Positions 1 to 7,281 of a DNA stretch of 17,689 nt are shown piece by piece; the first letter of the stretch is position 1; each line of letters opens with the position of its first letter. The notes beneath the pieces were generated by a model. That model made no database searches. It was not told the origin of the DNA and worked only from the letters and a program-made list of their open reading frames with translations. A program made the translations under genes and the position numbers. Source of the DNA: CAZUMH01 sp964621645 (GTDB lineage Bacteria > Zhuqueibacterota > QNDG01 > JAGLOF01); contig CAZUMH010000073.1 in NCBI GenBank assembly GCA_964621645.1, forward strand, positions 1 through 17,689, given 5' to 3'.

Positions 1-2
1 AC

Positions 3-101
3 GCTTTTCAGGGCGTGCCGGGGCACGAGTTCGTGGCCCTGGTGGAAAAGGCCCGTCATACCAGCCTGCCCCGGGGCAGCCAGCTGGATATTGATATGTA
101 G
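3..101 (+). CDS. 3' end of an unidentified gene (partial)
   Basis: Only the last 32 codons are inside the window. The frame is open from the left edge and ends in the TAG at 99-101, 59 bases before the aminotransferase gene. The tail reads roughly GVPGHEFVALVEKARHTSLP then RGSQLDIDM. Its pattern of a helix with an alternating A/H followed by a short polar strand is loosely like the C-terminus of OsmC/Ohr-type proteins, but the conserved Cys-Pro of that family is absent, so I do not assign it. It could instead be the end of another amino-acid biosynthesis gene, given the neighbour. Confidence 0.45.
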   Translation, partial: AFQGVPGHEFVALVEKARHTSLPRGSQLDIDM

Positions 102-160
102 GCCGCCGTTAAGGGGGGATTGGGTCCTCTCCGGGAACACGGACAGGAGCAATTCAGGGG

Positions 161-1315
161 ATGGATGTAACTGAAATATATCAACAGTATGATCTGCCGG
201 TATACCGGCGCCGCAATCTGGTGCTGACGCGGGGCCGGGGCGCCCTGGTCTGGGACGAGCACGGGAAGGAATATATAGACTGCGTGGCCGGCCTCGGCGT
301 GGCCCTGCTGGGGCACGCCCACCCGGCGGTCGTGGAAGCAATTCAGCAGCAGTCAGAAAAGCTCGTCAGCCCTTCCAACCTCTTCCTGACCGAAGAGGCG
401 GCCGGATTACTGAGCAAATTGATCTCTATCGCCCCGGCAGGCATCGAGCGGGGCTTTTTCTGCAATTCCGGAGCCGAGAGCGTGGAGGCGGCCTTGAAGT
501 TCGCCCGCTTCTCCACCGGCAGAAAAGGAGTGATCTGCGCCGAGCGGGCCTTCCACGGCCGGACCATGGGTGCGCTCAGTGCCACCCATAAACAGGGTTA
601 CCGGGAGGGCTTTGAACCGCTGCTGGCGGATTTCAGTTTTGTTCCCTATAACGATTTTGCCGCTCTGGAGTTCGCGGCCGGAGCCGGGACCGGAGCGGTG
701 CTCATGGAGGCGGTACAGGGGGAAGGCGGCGTCCATCCGGCCTGGCCGGGATATCTGCACCAGGTGCAGGAACTCTGCCGCAGCCGGGGAATGCTCCTCA
801 TCATGGACGAGGTCCAGACGGGTTTGGGCCGCACCGGCCGGATGTTCGCGAGCCAGCATTACGGTCTGGAGCCCGATCTCATTTTACTGGCCAAAGGATT
901 GGCCGGCGGACTGCCCATGGGCGCGGCGCTCTGCTCCGGCCGGATCAATATGGAAGCAGGGAAACACGGCTCCACCCTGGGCGGCAATCCTCTGGCCTGC
1001 CGGGCGGCTCTGGCCGTCCTGAGGGTCTTGGAAGAGGAGAATCTGCCCCGGCGGGCCGCGGTTCTTGGTGACCGTCTGGCCCAGCATCTCGCGGCGGCGG
1101 CCCCGGCCCGGGTGCGGGAGGTGCGCCATCTGGGCCTGATGCTGGGCCTGGAACTGGACCGTCCGGCCGAGCTCTTCCTGCTGCGGCTGCAGGAGGAGGA
1201 AGGAGTGCTGGCCCTCTCGGCCGGGGAACGGGTTATCCGGCTGCTGCCGCCCCTGACGATCAGCGACGAGGAACTTGAACGGGTCGCCGAAGCATTGAAA
1301 CGGGTGCTTTCCTGA
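161..1315 (+). CDS. lysJ: LysW-gamma-lysine/ornithine (acetylornithine-type) aminotransferase
   Basis: A class-III PLP-dependent aminotransferase of 384 residues, full length for the ArgD/LysJ family. It should move an amino group from glutamate to a protected semialdehyde in lysine or arginine synthesis, in the cytoplasm. Visible landmarks are the GAESVEAALKFAR phosphate-binding segment, the DEVQTGLGRTG motif with the cofactor-contacting Asp at about 216, the Schiff-base Lys at about 245 in LAKGLAGGLPMGA, and the TLGGNPLACRAAL loop. The C-terminal region (VLALSAGERVIRLLPPLTI) and the segment YREGFEPLL...FVPYND are closer to Thermus LysJ as I recall it than to proteobacterial ArgD, so the LysW carrier-protein route is preferred, though ArgD activity is possible. 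The ATG at 161 gives the standard N-terminus. ispG begins 34 bases after the stop, so the two are probably co-transcribed. Family assignment is firm; substrate is inferred. Confidence 0.88.
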   Translation: MDVTEIYQQYDLPVYRRRNLVLTRGRGALVWDEHGKEYIDCVAGLGVALLGHAHPAVVEAIQQQSEKLVSPSNLFLTEEAAGLLSKLISIAPAGIERGFFCNSGAESVEAALKFARFSTGRKGVICAERAFHGRTMGALSATHKQGYREGFEPLLADFSFVPYNDFAALEFAAGAGTGAVLMEAVQGEGGVHPAWPGYLHQVQELCRSRGMLLIMDEVQTGLGRTGRMFASQHYGLEPDLILLAKGLAGGLPMGAALCSGRINMEAGKHGSTLGGNPLACRAALAVLRVLEEENLPRRAAVLGDRLAQHLAAAAPARVREVRHLGLMLGLELDRPAELFLLRLQEEEGVLALSAGERVIRLLPPLTISDEELERVAEALKRVLS

Positions 1316-1349
1316 GGTGATCCCACTAATAAAAGGTAAACGAATATCT

Positions 1350-2441
1350 ATGATCAGAAGAAGAGAGACGCAGCAAATCAGCGTCGGCCCCCTTGTCATC
1401 GGCGGTGACGCTCCCATCAGCGTTCAGTCCATGACCAACACCCCCACCAAAGATGTGGAAGCCACCCTGGGCCAGATCGAACGGCTACAGGAAGCAGGCT
1501 GTGACCTGGTCCGGCTGGCCGTGCCCGATCAGGAGGCGGCAAAGTCATTTGGCTTGATCAGGAAGCGAAGTCCTCTGCCTCTGGCGGCGGATATCCACTT
1601 CGACTACCGTTTGGCCCTGGCCGCCCTGGATCAGGGCGCGGACAAGATCAGGATAAATCCCGGCAATATAGGATCGAAGCAGCGGCTGCGGGCCGTTCTC
1701 AAGGAGGCGGCCGCCCGGGGCGTTCCCATCCGCATCGGGGTGAACGGCGGTTCCCTGGAGAAAGGGCTCTTGCGTAAACATGGAGGAGTTACTGCCACGG
1801 CCCTGGTGGAGAGTGCTTTAGCCCATTTGGATTACTGCCGGGAGGCCGGGTTTACTGATACCGTGGTCTCCATCAAATATTCCCGGGTGCCCATGATGAT
1901 CGAGGCCAACCGCCTCCTGGCCGGGAAGACCGACCGCCCCCTGCATCTGGGGGTAACCGAGGCCGGCAGCGTCAAAAGCGGCCTCATCCCCTCGGCGGTG
2001 GGCATCGGCACCCTGCTCGCCGAAGGCATCGGGGACACCATCCGGGTCAGCCTCACGGGAGACCCGGTAGAGGAAGTGAAGGCGGCCCGCCGTATTCTCC
2101 AGAGCCTGGGTCTGCGCCGGGAAGGGATCACGGTGATCTCCTGTCCCACCTGCGCCCGCACCCATACCGATCTGGTCCATATTGTCGAAGAAGTTGAAAA
2201 AGCTCTGGAAGGGGTGTTGCGCAGCGGTGTGGTGGCCATCATGGGCTGCGAAGTAAACGGCCCTGGCGAAGCGCGGGAGGCGGATATCGGAATAGCATGC
2301 GGGCCTCGTCAGGCCCTTCTCTTCCGCCAGGGCCGGGGGGAAGGCAAGGTTCCCTTCGACCGGATTGTGGAAGTGATTCTGCGGGAGGTTGAGCGTCTGC
2401 CGCCCACGGCTCTTCAGGCAGGGGAAGAGCCGCATGAATAG
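1350..2441 (+). CDS. ispG: 4-hydroxy-3-methylbut-2-en-1-yl diphosphate synthase (IspG/GcpE)
   Basis: IspG converts methylerythritol cyclodiphosphate to HMBPP, the penultimate step of the MEP isoprenoid pathway, using a [4Fe-4S] cluster. The N-terminal TIM-barrel signature is present (IGGDAPISVQSMTNTPT, ADIHFDYRLAL, KIRINPGNIG). The three cluster cysteines are at about 265 and 268 (SCPTCART) and 300 (GCEVNGPGEA), with the fourth ligand Glu at about 307; this is the family's spacing. At 363 residues it is the short bacterial form. The frame also opens at a GTG at 1317, but the ATG at 1350 is chosen because MIRRRETQQISVG is where IspG proteins normally begin and an AAAGGT stretch lies upstream. 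Its last codons overlap the start of the peptidase gene by 8 bases (ATGAATAG), implying translational coupling. Confidence 0.95.
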   Translation: MIRRRETQQISVGPLVIGGDAPISVQSMTNTPTKDVEATLGQIERLQEAGCDLVRLAVPDQEAAKSFGLIRKRSPLPLAADIHFDYRLALAALDQGADKIRINPGNIGSKQRLRAVLKEAAARGVPIRIGVNGGSLEKGLLRKHGGVTATALVESALAHLDYCREAGFTDTVVSIKYSRVPMMIEANRLLAGKTDRPLHLGVTEAGSVKSGLIPSAVGIGTLLAEGIGDTIRVSLTGDPVEEVKAARRILQSLGLRREGITVISCPTCARTHTDLVHIVEEVEKALEGVLRSGVVAIMGCEVNGPGEAREADIGIACGPRQALLFRQGRGEGKVPFDRIVEVILREVERLPPTALQAGEEPHE

Positions 2442-4545
2442 AAAGACCGTGAGGATGTTTCAGGATTCTTTCTTCCGGACGCGCCATCTGCTGCCGGGGC
2501 TGCTCATCATGCTCATCCTGGCGCCCGGGAGATCACTCCGTTCTCAATCTCATCATCTGATCTGGCCCACCGACGCCAGCCGGGTGATGAATTCATCCTT
2601 CGGCGAATACCGGCCCGGACATTTCCATCTCGGCTTGGACATCAAGACCTGGGGCCGCGAGGGCTACCGCATCTTCGCCCTGGACAGCGGCTGGGTCTCC
2701 CGCATCACTACCTCGCCCTACGGGTACGGACGCTGCGTGTTCCTGACGCTGCACAGCGGCGAGACGGTGGTCTACGCCCATCTCTCCCGTTTCGCCAGCC
2801 GTCTGGTACCCCTAGTCGCCGAAGCCCAGGAGAGCAATCTGCGCTATTCCGTGGATCTGCGCCTGCCTGACAATCTTCTCAAAGTAGCCGCGGGCGAGGT
2901 CCTCGGCTACACCGGGTCCACCGGAAACGGCGTGCCTCACCTGCATTTCGAGATCCGGGATCCGCAGGGGCGGGTCGTGAATCCGCTATTGTATGGATTC
3001 CCCATCCTGGACAGCCGCCCCCCCTATCAGGAAGCTCTGGCCCTGATTCCCCTGACCGGCGGCTCCCGGGTAAACGGAGACGTCATTCCCCAGGTGGAAA
3101 ATATTCTCTATGACGGCAAGGGCCGCTTCCGGCTGCCCGCTCCTCTGACATTTCAAGGATATGTCGGAGTAGCCCTCTCAGCTTTCGATCAGGCGGACGG
3201 GGCCTGGAACAAATTCTCTCCCTATGAAATCACCCTGTTTATCGACAGCCTTCTGGTATACAGTGAGCGCTACAACAGCCTCTCCATGGACGAGGAGGGC
3301 CAGGTTGAAGTGGACCGGGACTACTGGCTGCGGGCCGAAGGCTACGGTACTTTTCACCGGCTCTTCCGCTCACCCCGCAACACCCTTCCCATTTGCCGAC
3401 CCCTGACTCGGGAAGCGGGTCAGCTGATCTCCGGCACGGAGGCAGTCCCCCGCTTTCTGGATTCCGGCAGCCTGCTCCTGCCCCCTGGCAGACACCGGCT
3501 GACCCTCATCACCACGGATTTTTTCGGAAACGAATCCGTTCTGTCCGGTACTCTGCTGGCCCAATCCATCGATTCGACTGTGGATCTGACTGCTGTTCCG
3601 GATCCGTCCCCCGCTGAAGCGCGAGAGGATTCCCTGGAGGAATCCCCCCTGCTTTCCTGGAAAATTTACCGGCGCACCATCCGTTTCTCGGTACCGGCGG
3701 CCCTGGAACAGAGGGGAACACCCAGGCTGACACTGTGGCGGCCGCCCTGGCAGGAGATGGAAATACCCCTGCGCCGCCTGGGAGATGGAGAGCTCAGCGG
3801 CAGTTATATCTGGCGGGACGGAGACGGCTGGCTGACCGCCGCGCTTATCATAAATAAAGAGAATAGAACAGAGGTGCTGCAGGTCGATACTCTCAGGATC
3901 TTTTCCATCACCCCCGAAGAGGGAGGTGCACTGATCTCCCCCGACGGACTCTGCCGCCTGGTGCTGCCGCCCGGTGCCGTGGAATCACCCCTGATCGCCG
4001 GAGTACGGCAGCGATCGGATGGATTCGCGGATCCGAGGCCGAACTACGAATTTTTCCCCAACTCGGCCTTCCTCTATCATCGAGGCACCCTCTCCCTGCA
4101 GACCTATGAACCGGGAAGCCGCGGACCGGGTGCCGGGCTTTACCGCTTGAGTTCGGATTCCGACAGTTCCTTTCTCGCGCTTCTTGAAGAGGATGGACGC
4201 GCCATAACCCGCATCGGAAGGCTGGGAACCTTCACCATCCTGCAGGACACCATTCCGCCGAAAGTGGTTGACATTCAGCCTCCGGATGGAGCCCGGCTGG
4301 GTGCGGGTCCCGTCTCCATCGAAGTGGAATACAGCGATGATCTCTCCGGCCTGGGCGGAGAGGACGATTATCTTATTCTGCTGGACGGAAAACGGTATGT
4401 CGTTGAACTGCTGGCGCAAAAGCGGCGGCTCAAAGTCCTCCTGCGGCAGCCGCTCGTACCAGGCGAGCACCGGATAACCGTCGCTCTGCGGGACCGGAGC
4501 GGCAATCGGAGCGTCACCAGGAGCACCTTTACGACCCGCAATTGA
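2434..4545 (+). CDS. Exported M23-family (LytM-type) metallopeptidase with long C-terminal region
   Basis: A predicted secreted or periplasmic zinc endopeptidase, likely acting on peptidoglycan cross-bridges, of 703 residues. A basic N-terminus and hydrophobic stretch (about residues 19-32) form a signal peptide. The peptidase domain follows directly: His65 and Asp69 (HLGLD), His116 in YAHLS, and His169/His171 in the HLHFE motif, so all zinc and catalytic positions are intact. Unusually, the catalytic domain is N-terminal and is followed by about 500 residues of beta-rich sequence ending in an Ig-like segment (DTIPPKVVDIQPPDGARL onward). The frame also opens at 2389 inside ispG, but the ATG at 2434 follows a GGGGAAG ribosome site and starts a better signal peptide. 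It overlaps ispG by 8 bases and ends 14 bases before the rhomboid gene. The cell-wall role comes from the family; the tail's role is unknown. Confidence 0.88.
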   Translation: MNRKTVRMFQDSFFRTRHLLPGLLIMLILAPGRSLRSQSHHLIWPTDASRVMNSSFGEYRPGHFHLGLDIKTWGREGYRIFALDSGWVSRITTSPYGYGRCVFLTLHSGETVVYAHLSRFASRLVPLVAEAQESNLRYSVDLRLPDNLLKVAAGEVLGYTGSTGNGVPHLHFEIRDPQGRVVNPLLYGFPILDSRPPYQEALALIPLTGGSRVNGDVIPQVENILYDGKGRFRLPAPLTFQGYVGVALSAFDQADGAWNKFSPYEITLFIDSLLVYSERYNSLSMDEEGQVEVDRDYWLRAEGYGTFHRLFRSPRNTLPICRPLTREAGQLISGTEAVPRFLDSGSLLLPPGRHRLTLITTDFFGNESVLSGTLLAQSIDSTVDLTAVPDPSPAEAREDSLEESPLLSWKIYRRTIRFSVPAALEQRGTPRLTLWRPPWQEMEIPLRRLGDGELSGSYIWRDGDGWLTAALIINKENRTEVLQVDTLRIFSITPEEGGALISPDGLCRLVLPPGAVESPLIAGVRQRSDGFADPRPNYEFFPNSAFLYHRGTLSLQTYEPGSRGPGAGLYRLSSDSDSSFLALLEEDGRAITRIGRLGTFTILQDTIPPKVVDIQPPDGARLGAGPVSIEVEYSDDLSGLGGEDDYLILLDGKRYVVELLAQKRRLKVLLRQPLVPGEHRITVALRDRSGNRSVTRSTFTTRN

Positions 4546-4559
4546 GGTCAGGGAAATAA

Positions 4560-5291
4560 ATGATCCCGCTGCGAGACGACAATCCCCGCTACGTTTTCCC
4601 CGTTGTTACCTTTTTTTTCATCGCGGTAAACGTGGCCGTCTACATCTATCAGATATCCCTGGGAGAGGAGGCCCGGCAGTTTGTCTACCGGCTCGGACTG
4701 ATCCCCTGGGAAGTGGTTCATCTGAAGGAGTACGCCGGCCTTCCTGCCGGCTACCAGTCCGGATTTCCCTCTGTTCTGACCCTCATCACCTCCCAGTTTC
4801 TGCACGGCGGTCTCCTGCACCTGGCGGGGAATATGCTCTTCCTCTACATCTTCGGGGATAATATCGAATCACTCATGGGCCATTTGCGCTTCTTCATCTT
4901 TTATCTGCTCTGCGGCGTGGCGGCGGCGCTGGCCTATGTCTTAAGCGCGCCAAACACCCTCATTCCTCTGGTAGGGGCCAGCGGCGCCATTTCGGGAGTA
5001 CTGGGAGCCTATTTCATCAAATTCCCCCGGGCCCGGGTCGACGTCCTGTTCATCCTTTTCATCTTTATCCGTATTCTCTCCGTGCCCGCCGTACTGGTAT
5101 TGGGGATTTGGTTCATTCTCCAGGTGCTCAGTCATCTGGCGGAAAAGGCGGGCGGCGGCAGCGGCATCGCCTGGATGGCCCACATAGGCGGCTGGATTAC
5201 CGGCATGCTGCTCATCTTCTTATTTCAGCGGCCGGAGCGGGCCCGCTGGTATAAAAACGTCTTCCGGAAGGGAAACAACGATGCCTTCTGA
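4560..5291 (+). CDS. Rhomboid-family intramembrane serine protease
   Basis: An inner-membrane protease of 243 residues with about six hydrophobic segments. The catalytic Ser is at about 141 in GASGAISG and the catalytic His at about 208 in MAHIGGW. The oxyanion-hole pair is His87 and Asn91 in HLAGN, so the protein should be active. Its order of elements (FLHGGLLHLAGNMLFLYIFG, then GASG, then AHIGG) is that of bacterial rhomboids lacking a large cytoplasmic domain. Substrates cannot be read from sequence. It starts 14 bases after the peptidase stop, with GAGGTCAGGG upstream, and its 3' end overlaps the next gene by 11 bases, so translation is probably coupled. Confidence 0.93.
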   Translation: MIPLRDDNPRYVFPVVTFFFIAVNVAVYIYQISLGEEARQFVYRLGLIPWEVVHLKEYAGLPAGYQSGFPSVLTLITSQFLHGGLLHLAGNMLFLYIFGDNIESLMGHLRFFIFYLLCGVAAALAYVLSAPNTLIPLVGASGAISGVLGAYFIKFPRARVDVLFILFIFIRILSVPAVLVLGIWFILQVLSHLAEKAGGGSGIAWMAHIGGWITGMLLIFLFQRPERARWYKNVFRKGNNDAF

Positions 5292-6015
5292 ACTGCTTAC
5301 CGTACTGATCATCATATTTCTGGCAACCTGCGTCCGGGCCGTCTTTGGCTTCGCCGACGCGCTGGTGGCCATGCCGCTTCTGACCGTCATTCTGGGGCTG
5401 CGCTCCGCCACTCCCCTGGTGGCCCTCATGTCTCTCACCAACGCCGCCGTCATCTTGCTTGTGGAAAGACACAGCCTGAACTTTAAAAGTGCTTCTCTTC
5501 TGATCCTCTTTACTCTGCCGGGTATACCGGTGGGTCTTTTCCTCCTGAAGGGGGTGCATGAACCGCTGATGAAAGGTATTCTGGCCGCCCTGCTCATTCT
5601 CTTTTCTCTCTTCAAACTGTACAGCCCGCGCTCACTGAGCCTGCAAACGGACCGTCTGGCACCTTTTTTCGGCCTTGCTTCAGGTGTTCTCGGCGGAGCG
5701 TATAACACCAACGGCCCTCCGGTGGTCATGTACGCCGCCCTGCGGAACTGGGCTCCCGGCTCCTTCCGGGCCACCCTGCAAGCCTACTTTTTTTTAACCG
5801 GATTTTTCATTGTACTGGGCCACGGATTGAGCGGGCTCTGGACGGAGCTGGTAATCGGATTATATCTGCGGGCCCTGCCATTTATGGCTGCGGCTCTGCT
5901 GGCCGGCGGCCTCCTCAGCAGACGGCTTCCGGCCCAGCGGTTTGCCCGCCTGGTCTATGTTCTCCTTCTCGTACTGGGACTGTATTTGCTCCTGCAAACG
6001 TTTATCGGTTTTTAA
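5281..6015 (+). CDS. TauE/SafE-type (TSUP) membrane permease
   Basis: A polytopic membrane protein of 244 residues belonging to the sulfite/sulfonate exporter TauE/SafE family. Both family half-signatures are visible: near the N-terminus VRAVFGFADALVAMPLL, and in the second half GLASGVLGGAYNTNGPPVVM. Roughly seven to eight hydrophobic stretches fill the rest. Family members move sulfur-containing anions or related organic acids, but the substrate here is unknown. It overlaps the rhomboid gene by 11 bases and has GGAAGGGAAAC upstream of the ATG, so it is very likely the last gene of that unit. A 68-base gap separates it from the sigma factor gene. Confidence 0.85.
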   Translation: MPSELLTVLIIIFLATCVRAVFGFADALVAMPLLTVILGLRSATPLVALMSLTNAAVILLVERHSLNFKSASLLILFTLPGIPVGLFLLKGVHEPLMKGILAALLILFSLFKLYSPRSLSLQTDRLAPFFGLASGVLGGAYNTNGPPVVMYAALRNWAPGSFRATLQAYFFLTGFFIVLGHGLSGLWTELVIGLYLRALPFMAAALLAGGLLSRRLPAQRFARLVYVLLLVLGLYLLLQTFIGF

Positions 6016-6033
6016 TTTCTGTATCGGACCCAT

Positions 6034-6059
6034 TAAACCTTTGCCGTTGTCCCTCCGTC
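6034..6059 (+). promoter_or_regulatory. Candidate ECF-sigma autoregulatory promoter
   Basis: In the gap before the sigma factor gene, TAAAC (6034-6038) and CGTC (6056-6059) are separated by 17 bases, about 25 bases before the start codon. An AAC-type -35 and a CGTC -10 are the usual shape of promoters read by ECF sigma factors, which often control their own genes. This is a pattern match at one site only and could be chance. Confidence 0.25.
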
Positions 6060-6083
6060 CAATAAGTGAAAGACGGGTGATGC

Positions 6084-6611
6084 ATGACGAATGAAACTAC
6101 CATACTGGCACGCTGCCGGCAGGGCGATCTGAAGGCTTTCCGCTGGATCTTCGACCGCTACGGTGATTCCCTGCTGCGGCTGGGGAACCGTATCCTGGGC
6201 AACCGGGAGGACGCCGAAGACGCGCTCCAGACCACCTTTATCAAACTGCTGCGGAGTATCAGCGCTTTCCGGGGCGAAGCAAAATTCAGCACGTACCTCT
6301 ACCGCGTCCATCTGCGTGTCTGTCTGGACGCCTGCCGCTCCCGGAAACAGGCCATGTTCCTGCAGCTGGACGGCAGAGAAGCCTGCATCCATCCCGATTA
6401 CGAACTTAAAATGCAGCTTGAGAGAGCCATCGCCGCGCTCCCGCCCCGGCAGAAAGCCTGCTTCACCCTTTTTGCCGTCGAGGGGATGTCCCAAAAAGAG
6501 ATCGCCGCGGTAATGAATCTGGCGATCGGAAGCGTAAAAGCGAACATCTTCCAGGCGCGAAGCAAGCTGCGGGCGCTGCTTGAAAACGATGAGAAGGAGA
6601 TCGCAGTATGA
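6084..6611 (+). CDS. ECF-family RNA polymerase sigma factor
   Basis: A 175-residue alternative sigma factor. Region 2 covers about residues 15-80, with YGDSLLRLGNRILGNREDAE followed by DALQTTFIKLLRSISAFRGE and then FSTYLYRVHLRVCLD. Region 4 covers about 118-170 (LPPRQKACFTLFAVEGMSQK, then EIAAVMNLAIGSVKANIFQA), a helix-turn-helix that reads the -35 element. No region 3 or extra C-terminal domain is present, as normal for ECF factors. The stop codon overlaps the start of the next gene (ATGA), so it is co-translated with its anti-sigma factor. The likely regulon includes this operon and the downstream DUF4097-like gene, but that is inferred from position. Confidence 0.93.
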   Translation: MTNETTILARCRQGDLKAFRWIFDRYGDSLLRLGNRILGNREDAEDALQTTFIKLLRSISAFRGEAKFSTYLYRVHLRVCLDACRSRKQAMFLQLDGREACIHPDYELKMQLERAIAALPPRQKACFTLFAVEGMSQKEIAAVMNLAIGSVKANIFQARSKLRALLENDEKEIAV

Positions 6612-7216
6612 GCTGTGACCGTTACGACGCGTTTCTGAAAGGAGAAATCGATCCTGATTCTATGGCCGAACATCTGGACCACTGCTCCAGCTGCCGCCGG
6701 GCCAAAGAAATGGACGAACGTCTGCTGGAACTGACGTCCTGCTTGCCGTCTCCGGAGGCGGACGAAAAACTTTGGTACCGCATCAGAGGAGCCTTGTTGC
6801 AGGAGAGGGAACAGCACCGCCTGAGGCCCCGCTGGACGCAGCTGGCGGCAGCCGCGGTATTGCTTCTCGCGGTCGGAATTTTAACCCATCCATTCAGAAC
6901 GGCATATTCTCAGGATTCGGAGGCCATCCTCAGCGGATCCCTGCTCCAGCGGGTGGAAAAACTCGAGAATCAGCACCTGAAAGCTATAGAAGATCTGCAG
7001 GGTAAAATCGAACCGGTGCTCAACGGCATGGACGGGGATCTGGCCCGGCTTTACCGGGAGAGACTAGATGTTATCGATGACCAGATCGCCGAATGCCGTC
7101 AGGCCCTGGAGGAAAATCCCCAGAACGGACATATCCGGCGCTACCTGCTGGCCGCACTCCAGGACAAGAAAGAGACGCTCCTGGAGATCCGTTCCTCCCG
7201 CACAGGGAGGGGCTGA
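6608..7216 (+). CDS. Zinc-binding membrane anti-sigma factor
   Basis: A 202-residue protein. Its N-terminus carries the zinc-binding anti-sigma signature His22-x3-Cys26-x2-Cys29 (HLDHCSSC), with Cys3 as a possible extra ligand. A single hydrophobic segment at about 78-96 (LAAAAVLLLAVGIL) anchors it in the inner membrane. The outer part (about 105-195) is charged and likely a coiled coil (LLQRVEKLENQHLKAIEDLQ and onward). This is the architecture of an anti-sigma factor that holds its ECF sigma at the membrane until an envelope signal releases it. It overlaps the sigma gene by 4 bases, the usual arrangement for such pairs. The signal sensed is unknown. Confidence 0.85.
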   Translation: MSCDRYDAFLKGEIDPDSMAEHLDHCSSCRRAKEMDERLLELTSCLPSPEADEKLWYRIRGALLQEREQHRLRPRWTQLAAAAVLLLAVGILTHPFRTAYSQDSEAILSGSLLQRVEKLENQHLKAIEDLQGKIEPVLNGMDGDLARLYRERLDVIDDQIAECRQALEENPQNGHIRRYLLAALQDKKETLLEIRSSRTGRG

Positions 7217-7281
7217 GATGACCGCTGCCTGGTGTATGCAAACGATAATAGTTCATTTGTTATTATAGAAGGGAGACCATG

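Noticed and set aside
407..859. Long - strand frames opposite the aminotransferase and ispG genes.
   Set aside because: These are shadows of high-GC coding sequence. They lack ribosome sites and recognisable domains, and the + strand genes are certain.
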